Assembly: GCF_011769525.1 (NCBI RefSeq)
Contig: NZ_CP050440.1
Location: 6,139,501-6,203,500 of the forward strand
Direction of reading: 5' to 3'
Origin: Tolypothrix sp. PCC 7910
GTDB lineage: Bacteria; Cyanobacteriota; Cyanobacteriia; Cyanobacteriales; Nostocaceae
DNA length: 64,000 bases
Made by a program: the position numbers and the translations under genes. The notes beneath the pieces were generated by a model that was given only the letters and a program-made list of their open reading frames with translations, was not told the origin of the DNA and searched no databases. Every line of letters begins with the position of its first letter. Within the stretch, counting starts at the first letter, position 1. This document shows positions 54,221-63,592 of this stretch, piece after piece.

Positions 54221-56221
54221 ATGATTCGTCCTCGGTCATTAGTTTTAAAACTACTTCCTTTGTTATTTTTAATTGCTTTATTCACGACTACTTGCGTTAA
54301 CTATAGCAAAAATAGTGAAAATGAGATTGCTGCCTTTGGTGCTGCGATCGCCAAACCAAAAGAGAATATTATCTATCCAGAAAATGCAGGTATCATCAAT
54401 GTTACTTCTCCTGAATATGGAGCTATACCTAATGATAGTCAGGATGATACAGAGGCTATCCAAAAAGCATTGAGTAAGTTTCCTAGCGGCGGGAAAATTA
54501 TCTATTTACCCAATGGCGTGTATAACATTTCCGATTCCTTGCATTGGCCTTCAGGTCAGCGTTTTCACTCTGATTACAAGCGAACTATGCTACAGGGACA
54601 AAGTAAAGAAGGAGTGATTATTCAACTTCAAGATGCTGCTCCTAAATTTCAAAACCCTAAACAGCCTAGACCAGTTATTTCTACAGGTTTTGACCCAGAC
54701 TTAAACACCAAGTCTGAAGATTTTAAAGCCAGTTTAATAGCTCAACGCTTTGGTAATTCCGTGAGAAATCTGACTATTAATACAGGAAAGAAAAATCCAG
54801 GTGCAGAAGGACTAAATTTTGTTGCTAATAATCAAGGAGCAGTACGTAGCGTTAAAATTATCTCTGGTGATGGTCAAGGAACAACAGGTTTAGCACTAAC
54901 TCATGGTGAAGTCGGCCCCCTGTTAATTGAAGATGTAGAAATTGTGGGATTCGATAACGGAATACGCACAAATAACGGTGTTAACGGTATTACATTGCAG
55001 AATATTATAGTTCGCAATCAAATGAAAACTGGTATATTTAATGGCGGTCAACCAATGAGCCTTGAAGGGTTTACTAGTTTTAATTCAGTTCCAGCAATTA
55101 TTAATGGCAAAAATCCTAATGAAGGTAATGATCCAGGAAGTACATTAACACTAGTAAATGCCAAGCTAATTGGTCGTGGTAAAGCCAAAACTATCTCTGC
55201 AATTAATTCTGCTGGGTTTATTTATGCCAGAAACATAGTATCTTCTGGCTACAAAAATGTTCTTTCCAGTAATGCTAAAAATGCTACCACAACCATTAAG
55301 GAGTCTTTCATTAACGAGTTTACTTCTCACCCCATCCTAGCTGAATTTCCGTCGCCATCACAATCTTTACAACTGCGAATTAAGCAATTTCCTAAACTAG
55401 CTTGGAGTAATCCCAAAACCTGGGTAAGCGTGGAGAAGTTTGGTGCAAAACCAAACGATAAAAAAGATGATACAGATGCTTTTCAAGCAGCAATAGATTC
55501 TGGTGCAACTACAGTATTAGTTCCCCAAACTGGAACTTTTACTATCAATGGTACTCTCCGACTTAGAGGTAAAGTACAAAGATTTACGGGAACTGAGGGT
55601 TGGATTGAAGGCAATGGAGAGATAGTTGCAGAAAACAGCACTCAACCCATCTTAATTATTGAAAACTTCTTTGTGGGATTTGGCTCAAAATTAAAATGGA
55701 AGACAGTTGCTAATAAGACTGTTGTTTATCGTAGTATTACTCACCTGAATCTAGAAAGTAAAGGCTCTGGTGATCTCTTCATTGATGATGCTGTTATGGA
55801 TAAACTGAGATTCAACAATTCTGCTCAACATATTTGGGCACGCCAGTTGAATCCTGAAGGAGGTGACGACACTAATATAATAAATAGTGGCGCTAAACTT
55901 TGGATTTTAGGATTTAAAACCGAGAAAGGTAAAACCAAAATTGCAACTATTAAAGGTGGCGCAACTGAACTTTTAGGTGGATTCATTTATGCTACTGGTC
56001 AAAAAAATCCTAAAGATCCACTTTTCCAGATAGTTAATGCTTCTGGTAGTTTTGTAGGCATTGCTGAAGCAACTTTTGATAACAATATCTATCAAATTTG
56101 GGTTGAAGAAACACGAGGTAATACTACCAAAACTCTCATGAGATCTAAGATTCCAGGTAGATCAACGGCTAACGGAGTAGTGATGTTAATGTATTCAGGG
56201 TTTGACAAGCCACCAAAATAG
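54221..56221 (+). CDS. Exported right-handed beta-helix protein (pectate lyase 3/GH55-like)
   Basis: A 666-residue protein with an N-terminal hydrophobic segment (about 6-26) ending in TTTC, which could be a signal peptide or lipobox. Two copies of the Pectate_lyase_3 motif are present: EYGAIPNDSQDDTEAIQKAL (about residues 66-85) and KFGAKPNDKKDDTDAFQAAI (about 407-426). Each opens a beta-helix domain. The double arrangement resembles family 55 glucanases and phage-tail-like sugar lyases. Substrate and activity are unknown and active-site residues could not be assigned. It is alone on the plus strand, with dhaL divergent. Confidence 0.75.
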   Translation: MIRPRSLVLKLLPLLFLIALFTTTCVNYSKNSENEIAAFGAAIAKPKENIIYPENAGIINVTSPEYGAIPNDSQDDTEAIQKALSKFPSGGKIIYLPNGVYNISDSLHWPSGQRFHSDYKRTMLQGQSKEGVIIQLQDAAPKFQNPKQPRPVISTGFDPDLNTKSEDFKASLIAQRFGNSVRNLTINTGKKNPGAEGLNFVANNQGAVRSVKIISGDGQGTTGLALTHGEVGPLLIEDVEIVGFDNGIRTNNGVNGITLQNIIVRNQMKTGIFNGGQPMSLEGFTSFNSVPAIINGKNPNEGNDPGSTLTLVNAKLIGRGKAKTISAINSAGFIYARNIVSSGYKNVLSSNAKNATTTIKESFINEFTSHPILAEFPSPSQSLQLRIKQFPKLAWSNPKTWVSVEKFGAKPNDKKDDTDAFQAAIDSGATTVLVPQTGTFTINGTLRLRGKVQRFTGTEGWIEGNGEIVAENSTQPILIIENFFVGFGSKLKWKTVANKTVVYRSITHLNLESKGSGDLFIDDAVMDKLRFNNSAQHIWARQLNPEGGDDTNIINSGAKLWILGFKTEKGKTKIATIKGGATELLGGFIYATGQKNPKDPLFQIVNASGSFVGIAEATFDNNIYQIWVEETRGNTTKTLMRSKIPGRSTANGVVMLMYSGFDKPPK

Positions 56222-56569
56222 AGCAGATTCGATGTTTATGAGGTACAGCAACTAATTGGAAAAAGTAATGAGTAATAAGTAGTGAGTAATAAGTAAATTT
56301 CCTCCTCATTACTCATGACTCATGACTCATGATGTACCTCACTTACTTCAAAAGTGCTGTAATTATCAGAGTAGGGGGAATGAGAGGGATAAGGGAGATG
56401 AGGAAGTAGGGGAAAAAAACTAGAAGCGCAAAATAAGTAAATCGGTGGAAATCAACCCAACAATGTTACGAAACGTAAATAGACTTGAAATCATTACCAA
56501 TGACCAATAACTAATGACTAATGACAGCCCTTACCAGCTATCTTTAATTGCAACGCTCTACTTATACTT
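56222..56569. other. Spacer with repeat C copy 2
   Basis: About 350 bases between convergent genes. It contains short direct repeats (TAATGAGTAATAAGTA and ACTCATG units near 56268-56335) and repeat C (56433-56565). No gene seen. Confidence 0.6.
56433..56565. repeat. Repeat family C, copy 2
   Basis: About 133 bases, with the same ends as 52923-53034 (ATAAGTAAATCGGTGG, then CTCTACTTAT) and an insertion of about 21 bases of ACTAATGAC-type repeat in the middle. The two copies are in the same orientation, about 3.5 kb apart. Confidence 0.7.
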
Positions 56570-57364
56570 CTAATCTTCTGGTTGCAATAACCAAAAACCG
56601 CTGTAAGTCATCCCGGAATCATCTGGTTGCACTAACAAAAAGTGTAGCCCCTGACTTAGCTGTTGACGCTGTTGATAAGCCTTAGCCGCCGCTGCCACTT
56701 CTGCATCTTCAAAGGTAGCGACAATCCACCTATCTGCTAAACCTGCTTCTAATACCAAGCCATCGGGCGCACCCGCAATATAATTTAAAGATACTGGACG
56801 CGCTTCGTTTAACCACCGTACTAAACGCATCGATTGTCTTCCACCGTAAATCACTACACCGGGGACTGGTGCTGTGGAAGGTAAGCCGAGATTTAGGGGT
56901 TTGAGAAATTCTGGCAAATGGAGAATGGGAATTGGGCGATCGCTAAATGCAGTTTCTACATCACCAGCACTTAGCGTCGCAAAGCGCCATTGTTCTCCCC
57001 AAAGGTTTTCTGGTAAGGGTACAGGTGGTGCTTTATCTATGGCTGTGGAATATTGTTTTTCTTGTAACCACTGCTTTAATGTGAAAGTGCGACGGGTAGG
57101 TTCAACATTAATACCTAAATTACGCCCAGCCGCCTCAATTAAACTCAAAGACTGAGGGCGAAATACCTGAATTATATCTGGCACTTGATCACCAGCTGCT
57201 AACTGAATTTGATCTGTTAGCCAACTGGAATTTGCTTCTTTTTGGGGACAGCTAGCGGCATATTCAAAACTGCGAGTCGCATTACAAATCAACAACTCCC
57301 AAAGAATTTTTCCTGTTGTATCTTGCTGTGGACTCCGGTAAAAATCAGCTTGCCAAATGTTCAT
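56570..57364 (-). CDS. tab2: Tab2-family RNA-binding protein
   Basis: A 264-residue cytosolic protein of the Tab2/Atab2 (DUF1092) family. In algae and plants it binds the psaB 5' leader and promotes photosystem I translation. Family landmarks: MNIWQADFYRSPQQDTTGKILWELLICN at the start, RPQSLSLIEAAGRNLGI, and the closing LNEARPVSLNYIAGAPDGLVLEAGLADRWIVATFED block with a final GFWLLQPED. Length matches other cyanobacterial members. It is alone on the minus strand, in front of the padR gene. Confidence 0.9.
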   Translation of the reverse strand: MNIWQADFYRSPQQDTTGKILWELLICNATRSFEYAASCPQKEANSSWLTDQIQLAAGDQVPDIIQVFRPQSLSLIEAAGRNLGINVEPTRRTFTLKQWLQEKQYSTAIDKAPPVPLPENLWGEQWRFATLSAGDVETAFSDRPIPILHLPEFLKPLNLGLPSTAPVPGVVIYGGRQSMRLVRWLNEARPVSLNYIAGAPDGLVLEAGLADRWIVATFEDAEVAAAAKAYQQRQQLSQGLHFLLVQPDDSGMTYSGFWLLQPED

Positions 57365-57482
57365 ATGAAAAACCTAACCGCTAAGTTGACTGTTGACTGT
57401 TGACTGCTGACGGTTAACAGCCAATACACAAAAATGTGCAAGTTAGAGCAAGGACAGCTTATTGATGTATTCTCTCATACCC

Positions 57483-58025
57483 CTATTTCAGCAATACCAT
57501 GATTTCGTCACACCAAGCTAGCCAGCCCATTTCGTAGTGAATTCCACGCAGTAATGTCATGTACTGAAACTTTAAGGTTTTTGATAACCCTTGCGGATTG
57601 TGGAAGTATTGGTTCTGGATTTCTTGATAAATTGCTAATCGCTGCTGATGTTGCCGACGATGTGCTTCTAACTTTGCAATGATTAGCTGCTGGGATACTA
57701 AATGCCCAGCATAAAGTTTTAAAAGCAATTCATCCTTGAGAGGTGCCATATCCTCAGATTCGGCAATCCACTCACATAAGTGCTGTTTACCTAAAGTTGT
57801 CACAGTATAAATACGTTTATCGGGTCGATTCTCCTGCTGTACTGATTCGGCTTGCAGCCACTCCTTTTGTTCTAAGCGGTTCAGTTCTCGATAAATCTGC
57901 TGAAAACTGGCACTCCAGAAAAAACCAACCGAACCTTCCACCGAGGGGTTGAAACGCTTGGCAAGGTCATAGCCGCTACTAGGGGCACTAACTAAGACAG
58001 ACAGAATGGCATAGGTAAGAGACAT
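57483..58025 (-). CDS. PadR-family transcriptional regulator
   Basis: A 180-residue winged-helix regulator. The N-terminal PadR domain (about 1-85) contains SLTYAILSVLVSAPSSGYDLAKRF and the wing RPDKRIYTVTTLGKQHL. The C-terminal domain (about 95-175) is the helical dimerisation part of the Vir_act_alpha_C type. It is divergent from the DUF4188 gene, and two TATTCA-N6-TGAATA sites lie between them, so it probably represses both. The ligand is not known; PadR relatives respond to phenolics or other small compounds. Confidence 0.88.
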   Translation of the reverse strand: MSLTYAILSVLVSAPSSGYDLAKRFNPSVEGSVGFFWSASFQQIYRELNRLEQKEWLQAESVQQENRPDKRIYTVTTLGKQHLCEWIAESEDMAPLKDELLLKLYAGHLVSQQLIIAKLEAHRRQHQQRLAIYQEIQNQYFHNPQGLSKTLKFQYMTLLRGIHYEMGWLAWCDEIMVLLK

Positions 58026-58041
58026 GGGTGATGGGTTGACA

Positions 58042-58059
58042 TATTCACTTAGTTGAATA
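58042..58059. promoter_or_regulatory. Candidate PadR operator 1
   Basis: TATTCA-CTTAGT-TGAATA, a perfect 6-bp inverted repeat with a 6-base spacer, 17 bases upstream of the padR start codon at 58025. Confidence 0.6.
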
Positions 58060-58073
58060 TAACTTAGAATATA

Positions 58074-58091
58074 TATTCAATTAAGTGAATA
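58074..58091. promoter_or_regulatory. Candidate PadR operator 2
   Basis: TATTCA-ATTAAG-TGAATA, a second copy of the same palindrome, 32 bases from operator 1 (about three helical turns), as expected for cooperative binding by a dimeric regulator. Confidence 0.6.
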
Positions 58092-58157
58092 ATATATTAA
58101 TTGAATATTTAGCTACCACAAAGCAACACCATCAACCAGTCTCAAGAGGGTAGTGTA

Positions 58158-58550
58158 ATGAGTTATTCAATTTATCAAATTAATTTGCCCGCAAATCCCG
58201 AGGCTGTTGTCTTTGTCAACGGCATCATAGCGCGCGATCGCACTGGCTTTTTCTGGATGTGGAAAAATTTATTTTGGATAGGTAGTTCAACTACCAAAGC
58301 TGAAGGCTGCGTACAAGTTAAAGCGGGAATTTGTTCCGCCAACGAAGTGATTATGGTTAGCTACTGGCGTTCCGCACATGATTTGAAACAGTTCTTCCGC
58401 GGTGAACCCCATCGGCAGATGATTCAGTTTGTCAGCAAAAATCCCAACAGTTTGTGTTTGTATAACGAGACATACCAACCACAGCACAGTGGCAAATACA
58501 GCCATGAACCTCAAGGAATGGCAAAGCTGTACCCAAGTGTAGCGAAATGA
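58158..58550 (+). CDS. DUF4188 family protein
   Basis: A 130-residue protein with the dimeric alpha/beta-barrel, monooxygenase-like build of DUF4188. Landmarks are FFWMWKNLFWIGSSTTKAEGCVQVKAGICSANEVIMVSYWRS and the FFRGEPHRQM segment. No heme or flavin motif is visible. Divergence from the padR gene with shared operator-like sites implies regulation by that protein; a role in handling a xenobiotic or signal is an inference. Function not established for the family. Confidence 0.8.
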   Translation: MSYSIYQINLPANPEAVVFVNGIIARDRTGFFWMWKNLFWIGSSTTKAEGCVQVKAGICSANEVIMVSYWRSAHDLKQFFRGEPHRQMIQFVSKNPNSLCLYNETYQPQHSGKYSHEPQGMAKLYPSVAK

Positions 58551-58752
58551 AAAATAGAAAATCTGGCATTGGTAATTTCTTAACCTATGCCCTATACCCA
58601 AAACGTCGGGGCAGTGCGTTCCGCAAAAATACTTCTTCATAAAGATAAAAATTTGACATTAAATTAGAATTTTGACAGAGATAAAAGTATTTTTATACAC
58701 TTAAGAATAAGTATGATGTTCATGTATAGTTACTTACAAAATTTCATTCGCT

Positions 58753-59406
58753 ATGCCAAAACTTCCTTTGTATGGTTATTTTCTATCTCAGTCTGTTGCC
58801 GTCGCAACTCTTGGTATTGCTATGCTTGCGGCTATGGGAAATGCTCCTACTAGTGCTATTCAATTGGTGTTTCAGGCTGACCTGACCGGCTCTGCGGAAT
58901 CTCCCGCCAACGCTTCCGCAGGTACAGGAACAGCATTGATCACGCTTGATGATATTGCCAATACCATGAGGGTTCAAGTAAATTTCAGTCAACTGACAGG
59001 CAATACAACAGCCGCTCATATCCACAGTGCTACTGCATCTGCTGGTACTGGCACTGCTGGAGTGGCTACAACTACTCCTACTTTTCCCGGTTTTCCTACG
59101 GGAGTGAAAAGCGGCAGTTATGATCAAACGTTCAATATGCTCTTGTCATCTTCTTACAATGCCGCATTTATTACAGCCAATGGCGGCACTACTTCCAGTG
59201 CTCAAACAGCTCTTTTTAATGGGATTCAATCAGGTAAGGCATATTTTAATATTCATACATCATCATTCAGTGGTGGTGAAATTAGGGGCTTTCTCGCACC
59301 TATGTCCGCACCCGCAACAGGTGTACCCGAACCAGACTCGATACTTGGGTTAATAGTAGGTACAGGATTCTTACTAGGTTTGACTAAAAAATATAAGATG
59401 CAATAA
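58753..59406 (+). CDS. CHRD-domain protein with PEP-CTERM sorting signal
   Basis: A 217-residue exported protein. A signal peptide (about 1-38) is followed by a CHRD domain (about 40-175; landmarks TGSAESPANASAGTGTALITL and AAHIHSATASAGTGTAGV, GKAYFNIHTSSFSGGEIRGFL). The C-terminus is a PEP-CTERM signal, VPEPDSILGLIVGTGF followed by a hydrophobic helix and a basic tail, which marks it for exosortase-type processing and attachment to the cell surface or extracellular matrix. CHRD is named after chordin and is of unknown function in bacteria. The gene is alone. Confidence 0.88.
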   Translation: MPKLPLYGYFLSQSVAVATLGIAMLAAMGNAPTSAIQLVFQADLTGSAESPANASAGTGTALITLDDIANTMRVQVNFSQLTGNTTAAHIHSATASAGTGTAGVATTTPTFPGFPTGVKSGSYDQTFNMLLSSSYNAAFITANGGTTSSAQTALFNGIQSGKAYFNIHTSSFSGGEIRGFLAPMSAPATGVPEPDSILGLIVGTGFLLGLTKKYKMQ

Positions 59407-59465
59407 GCTGTAAAAATCTAATGATAAGAACAGTGTGATTCACACACCCACACCCCCGCCGCAGT

Positions 59466-59496
59466 ATTAAAAAAAAGAGGTGGTTAACCCACCTCT
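59466..59496 (-). terminator. Intrinsic terminator of the alpha-glucan phosphorylase gene
   Basis: Read on the minus strand: AGAGGTGG, loop, CCACCTCT followed by a run of eight or nine T, just 27 bases past the glgP stop. A classical rho-independent terminator. It also lies between convergent genes. Confidence 0.85.
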
Positions 59497-59522
59497 ATCA
59501 TCTAACCAGGAAACCCGAACTT

Positions 59523-61736
59523 CTAAACTAGAACCTTCGCTAAAATTGGTTCTACACTCTTAGCAATTTCTGGGACGTAAACCTGGGAAACATAGTCAGC
59601 AATCATCCTATCGGTGTTGAATAGTGGTGCGTTGGTTTTAATTGATGTCTTCATCATCTGCACCCAACCCGAGGAAACACCTTGAGCATTTTGGTTATAG
59701 TACAAGGGTACAATTTCTTGTTCCAATAGTTGATAAAGGGATTGCGAATCTATGCGATCCTGTAATTCTTGATCGCTAGTGTGAGCATCTTCACCTATTG
59801 CCCAACCATTCAATCCTTTACCATCGCTTCCAGCTTTGTAGCCTTCGCACCACCAACCATCAAGAACGCTTAAATTCAGTCCGCCGTTAAAGCAGACTTT
59901 TTGTCCACTGGTACCCGATGCTTCTAGAGGACGGCGGGGGTTATTTAACCACACATCCACACCTTGCACGAGTTTTTGCCCAGTATAAATGTCGTAATCT
60001 TCAATAAAGGCAACTCGATTACTCAGCCCGGAATTACGACACCACTCCATCAATCGTTGGATAATCCGCTTACCTTCTTCATCAGCTGGGTGAGCTTTAC
60101 CTGCAAAGATAATTTGTACTGGATATTGGGCATTACCAAAAATCTTCTTCGCCCGTTCTGCATCTCGTAAAATTAAATCTCCGCGTTTGTACGGACTAAA
60201 GCGACGAGCAAATCCAATAGTTAAAACATCAGGATCTAGCAGGGTGTCAGTAGATTGAATAAAGTGGTAATCTTCTCCCCGTTGTTCCCTAGCTTTCCTG
60301 ATTTTATAACGGGTGTAGGCGATGAGTCTTTCTTTGAGGACACGATGTCTCCACCACAGTTCTTCATCGGGAATCCCGTCAACTTTTGCCCAAATTTCGG
60401 GTGACATGGCGCGAGTTTTCCAGTCTTCGCCTAAATACTGATTGTACAAGTCACCTAATAAAGGCGCAGTCCAGGTGGGTGCATGAACACCATTGGTAAT
60501 GTAACCAATGGGAACTTTATCTTCTGCATGTTGAGGATAGAGGACAGTCCACATTTTGCGGGAAACTTGACCGTGTAATTCACTGACACCGTTACAAGCA
60601 CGAGTCATCCGCAATGCTAAAACTGTCATTCCGAATGGTTCCCAAGGATCGCCCAATCGTCTTGCACCTAATGCCAAAAATTGCTCGCGGGAAAGCCGTA
60701 ATTGGGGCCAGTATTGGGCAAAGTAGGAGTCGATTAAATCTGGAGAGAAGACATCATGTCCGGCGGGAACAGGGGTATGGGTGGTGAAGACACAACGGTT
60801 CCGCACCGTTGCTTCTATGTCATAGAAAGATTTGCTAGTCTTTTCAATTTCTAAACGGGCAACTTCTAATGTACAGAAAGCGGCGTGTCCTTCGTTGAGG
60901 TGATAGACGGAAGGTTGAATACCTAAAGCATTTAAAGCACGGACACCACCAATGCCTAATACAACTTCTTGGGCGATACGGGTTTCTAAGTTACCGCCAT
61001 AAAGGTGTCCAGTTAGCCAGCGGTCGATGGGATCGTTGTCTTCGCGATCGCTATCGAGTAAATATAAAGTTACTCGCCCGACTTGTACCTGCCAAATTTG
61101 GACTTTTACTTGCCTTTGACGAACATCTAGGTGAATAATCAACGGTTCCCCATTTTGAGTTTTCACTAACTCAATGGGCATATGTTGGAAAGGATTATCA
61201 ATATAATAATCTTCTTGCCAGCCCTGACGGTTCAAGCGTTGGCGAAAGTAGCCTTGGCGATATAGCAAGCCTATACCTACCATTGGCACACCTAAATCTG
61301 AGGATGATTTCAGGTGATCCCCAGCCAGAATCCCTAAGCCACCTGAGTAGACTGGTAAGGATTCATGAATACCAAATTCTGCACAAAAATAAGCAATGGG
61401 ATTATTTTTGCTAAGTTGTGGCGCAACCCCACTGACCCATGTATCTGTTTGCTGCATGTATTGGTCAAATTCACGCGCTAAAGCAGAGATTTGCTTCAGA
61501 TAAAAAGGATCTTCTGCTAATTGAGTCAGACGTTCGTAACTTGCTGACTCTAAAATCGCTACCGGGTTATGACCACAACGTTCCCATTCTTGGGGATCGA
61601 TAGTTTGGAATAGGGCAATGCGATCGCCACTCCAACTCCACCAATAGTTATAAGCCAAATCTGCCAAACGCTTTAACGGAAAAGGTAACTTTTCACTTAA
61701 GCGTAGCGCTGCGGTAACTGCACTACTATTAACCAT
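59523..61736 (-). CDS. glgP: Alpha-glucan/glycogen phosphorylase
   Basis: Releases glucose-1-phosphate from glycogen or maltodextrin using pyridoxal phosphate. The 737-residue product belongs to the DUF3417-containing bacterial group (N-terminal LAYNYWWSWSGDRIALFQTIDPQEW), which is more like the Thermotoga/Thermus enzymes than rabbit phosphorylase. The PLP lysine is Lys613 in EASGTSGQK. VYHLNEGHAAFCTLE, FTTHTPVPAGHD and GFARRFSPYKR are conserved catalytic-site blocks. It starts at ATG 61734-61736, facing away from the NRPS side, with a 1.1 kb spacer upstream. Supports night-time breakdown of storage polysaccharide. Confidence 0.9.
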   Translation of the reverse strand: MVNSSAVTAALRLSEKLPFPLKRLADLAYNYWWSWSGDRIALFQTIDPQEWERCGHNPVAILESASYERLTQLAEDPFYLKQISALAREFDQYMQQTDTWVSGVAPQLSKNNPIAYFCAEFGIHESLPVYSGGLGILAGDHLKSSSDLGVPMVGIGLLYRQGYFRQRLNRQGWQEDYYIDNPFQHMPIELVKTQNGEPLIIHLDVRQRQVKVQIWQVQVGRVTLYLLDSDREDNDPIDRWLTGHLYGGNLETRIAQEVVLGIGGVRALNALGIQPSVYHLNEGHAAFCTLEVARLEIEKTSKSFYDIEATVRNRCVFTTHTPVPAGHDVFSPDLIDSYFAQYWPQLRLSREQFLALGARRLGDPWEPFGMTVLALRMTRACNGVSELHGQVSRKMWTVLYPQHAEDKVPIGYITNGVHAPTWTAPLLGDLYNQYLGEDWKTRAMSPEIWAKVDGIPDEELWWRHRVLKERLIAYTRYKIRKAREQRGEDYHFIQSTDTLLDPDVLTIGFARRFSPYKRGDLILRDAERAKKIFGNAQYPVQIIFAGKAHPADEEGKRIIQRLMEWCRNSGLSNRVAFIEDYDIYTGQKLVQGVDVWLNNPRRPLEASGTSGQKVCFNGGLNLSVLDGWWCEGYKAGSDGKGLNGWAIGEDAHTSDQELQDRIDSQSLYQLLEQEIVPLYYNQNAQGVSSGWVQMMKTSIKTNAPLFNTDRMIADYVSQVYVPEIAKSVEPILAKVLV

Positions 61737-62896
61737 AAAATTCTCAGTTCTCTGCTATTTTTTACTTCACTTCTCATCTGTTAGCGCGTAACTGCTCTTC
61801 AGTTCGATTGCAACGGCGGCTTCATCGATAAATCCTCCCCTGAAGCGAAAGCAGTTCATCAATAATTCAACTCGATTCTCTTGAATGGTTTTTATTGTGC
61901 TGACGATTACAAAATTATCTCTATTTTTGCGAATGTTTTTTATCAATTTCAATCACGTTTTTTTAAACGCTTTATTCAATAATTAATATTTATTTAAAAA
62001 TTGAAACAATCCACTACAAAATACATTAATTAATGTTAAAAGCTAATCTAGGTAAAAAGTATGAGCGTTAAAAAAATAACTTTTATTAATATGCAACTGT
62101 AATTGTACTGTAATTTTTTTGCCCAAATAATTGGTTTGACAATTTTGATAAACAACAAATTATATGCAGGGAAATTTTTATTTTTATCTAAATAAAATAC
62201 GGCATGAGCGTTAAATCAATTTATAACGAGTGCTGTATTCCTAATTTTCAGCAGTTAATGAGCCTTAATTCTGCTGGAAATGTTTTCCGCCTATGCCGTC
62301 TAACACGCTCAATACCTACGTAACAATACTGATCTTTTTTGTAGAAATTATCCTAAAATGTCATGATAAATTCATATAAGCAGCAAATAGACATCTATTA
62401 ACAGTCTATTTGCTATGCGTTGATGAATTATCCATAAAGTTTTCATGAAATTACATCAGTATTATTGTGGTAAGCACACATTTATGTAAATCATTAATAA
62501 GGAGATTTAAAAATAATGACAGCCTCATAAATTTTGATTGATCAGAAGAAATTAGCTAATTTAATTTCACTGATTTATTTAATTAATAATGGGGTTATAA
62601 ATTTATTTTTAAATCTAATTTTCTGCCATTTAGAGTATTGCTTTTCAGATCAGGGTTTGCTATATATTAAAGCTTTTTACTCATAAATTAAATTATCTCA
62701 CTCTTGAGATAGATGGCATAGTAAGAATTTATCCAATTTCATAAATCTAATTTCAGTTTTGTAGACAAAACTCCAGAAGTTTAACAGTAGCAGATAGTTA
62801 GACTGATTAGCTGTGCAGTAATTCAAGATTACCTGATTAATCGATTAAAGCACTTCTCAAAAACTAACCCACAAAAGCCTATTTATTTGGAGGAAA
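61737..62896. other. 1.1-kb AT-rich spacer between glgP and the DUF6875/NRPS genes
   Basis: No convincing gene; the only open frame of note is a 61-codon minus-strand frame. The spacer contains an 11-bp hairpin (62382-62414) and two short direct copies of ATGAGCGTTAAA (about 62060 and 62203). It should carry the promoter of the NRPS transcription unit and of glgP. The long leader could include regulatory RNA, but none is recognisable. Confidence 0.6.
62382..62414 (+). promoter_or_regulatory. 11-bp hairpin in the leader of the NRPS unit
   Basis: AGCAAATAGAC (62382-62392) pairs exactly with GTCTATTTGCT (62404-62414) around an 11-base loop. It stands in the long spacer before the DUF6875-like gene. 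Its role is unknown. Confidence 0.5.
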
Positions 62897-63571
62897 ATGG
62901 AACTCTACACACTGAATGAAATTGAACAGCTTCAGAAAGACCTTCCATACTTGATAGAGACTTCGCAATGGCTACAAAATTTTTTGGCAAAACCTCATGC
63001 TGATTTAGGTAGACCTGGGCCTGTTTGTCCATTTGTACCGAAAGCGATGAAGTTAAATGCTTTAAGAATGAGAGTGATTCGTTTTCAGAATTTGCTGGCG
63101 CAAGAGGTTGAAAATATAATTTTACCTTACCTGCATACTTTCTTAGACTTAGAACCAAAAAATCAAGCGGAAGCTTTAAATAAATCAATATTATTGCTAT
63201 TTCCTGATATTAGTCATGAGGATGCACCGCGACTAATTGATTCTGTGCAAAAAAAACTAAAACCTTTATTCGTAGAAGCTGGGTTAATGTTAGGAGAATT
63301 TCATCGGCGTAATCAAACTCCTGGCTTACATAATCCCCATTTTCGACCCCTGTGTAGTCCTGTTCCAATGTTAGTGATCCGCTTTATGGTGGAATCGGAT
63401 TTACCTTTTTTGGAAAATGCAGCAGATTTAAATATTCGGATTCGCTATCTAGAAGCTTATTTAAACAATTTTGATCAGAGATTTAACGATGAAACCAATT
63501 GCGATCGCGCTCGTCAAGCATTAGCTTTTGCAAGACAACAATTGGAGAAAGAACTTTTAATTATGAAATAA
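62897..63571 (+). CDS. DUF6875-like hypothetical protein preceding an NRPS
   Basis: A 224-residue protein that begins just after a GGAGGAAA ribosome-binding site. It has the segment PHADLGRPGPVCPFVPKAMKLN near residues 33-54, the core of the DUF6875 group found beside NRPS and PKS genes in cyanobacteria, and a second PRLIDSVQKKLKPLFV region. No signal peptide, membrane helix or known enzyme motif is visible. Its end and the NRPS start are 21 bases apart, so the two are surely co-transcribed. Function unknown. The family name is from memory of the pattern. Confidence 0.65.
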   Translation: MELYTLNEIEQLQKDLPYLIETSQWLQNFLAKPHADLGRPGPVCPFVPKAMKLNALRMRVIRFQNLLAQEVENIILPYLHTFLDLEPKNQAEALNKSILLLFPDISHEDAPRLIDSVQKKLKPLFVEAGLMLGEFHRRNQTPGLHNPHFRPLCSPVPMLVIRFMVESDLPFLENAADLNIRIRYLEAYLNNFDQRFNDETNCDRARQALAFARQQLEKELLIMK

Positions 63572-63592
63572 TTGCCATCATCAAAAATAAAT

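Noticed and set aside
61767-61952. 61-codon minus-strand open frame upstream of glgP
   Set aside because: No family resemblance, no ribosome-binding site and no conserved pattern; may be chance in an AT-rich spacer.
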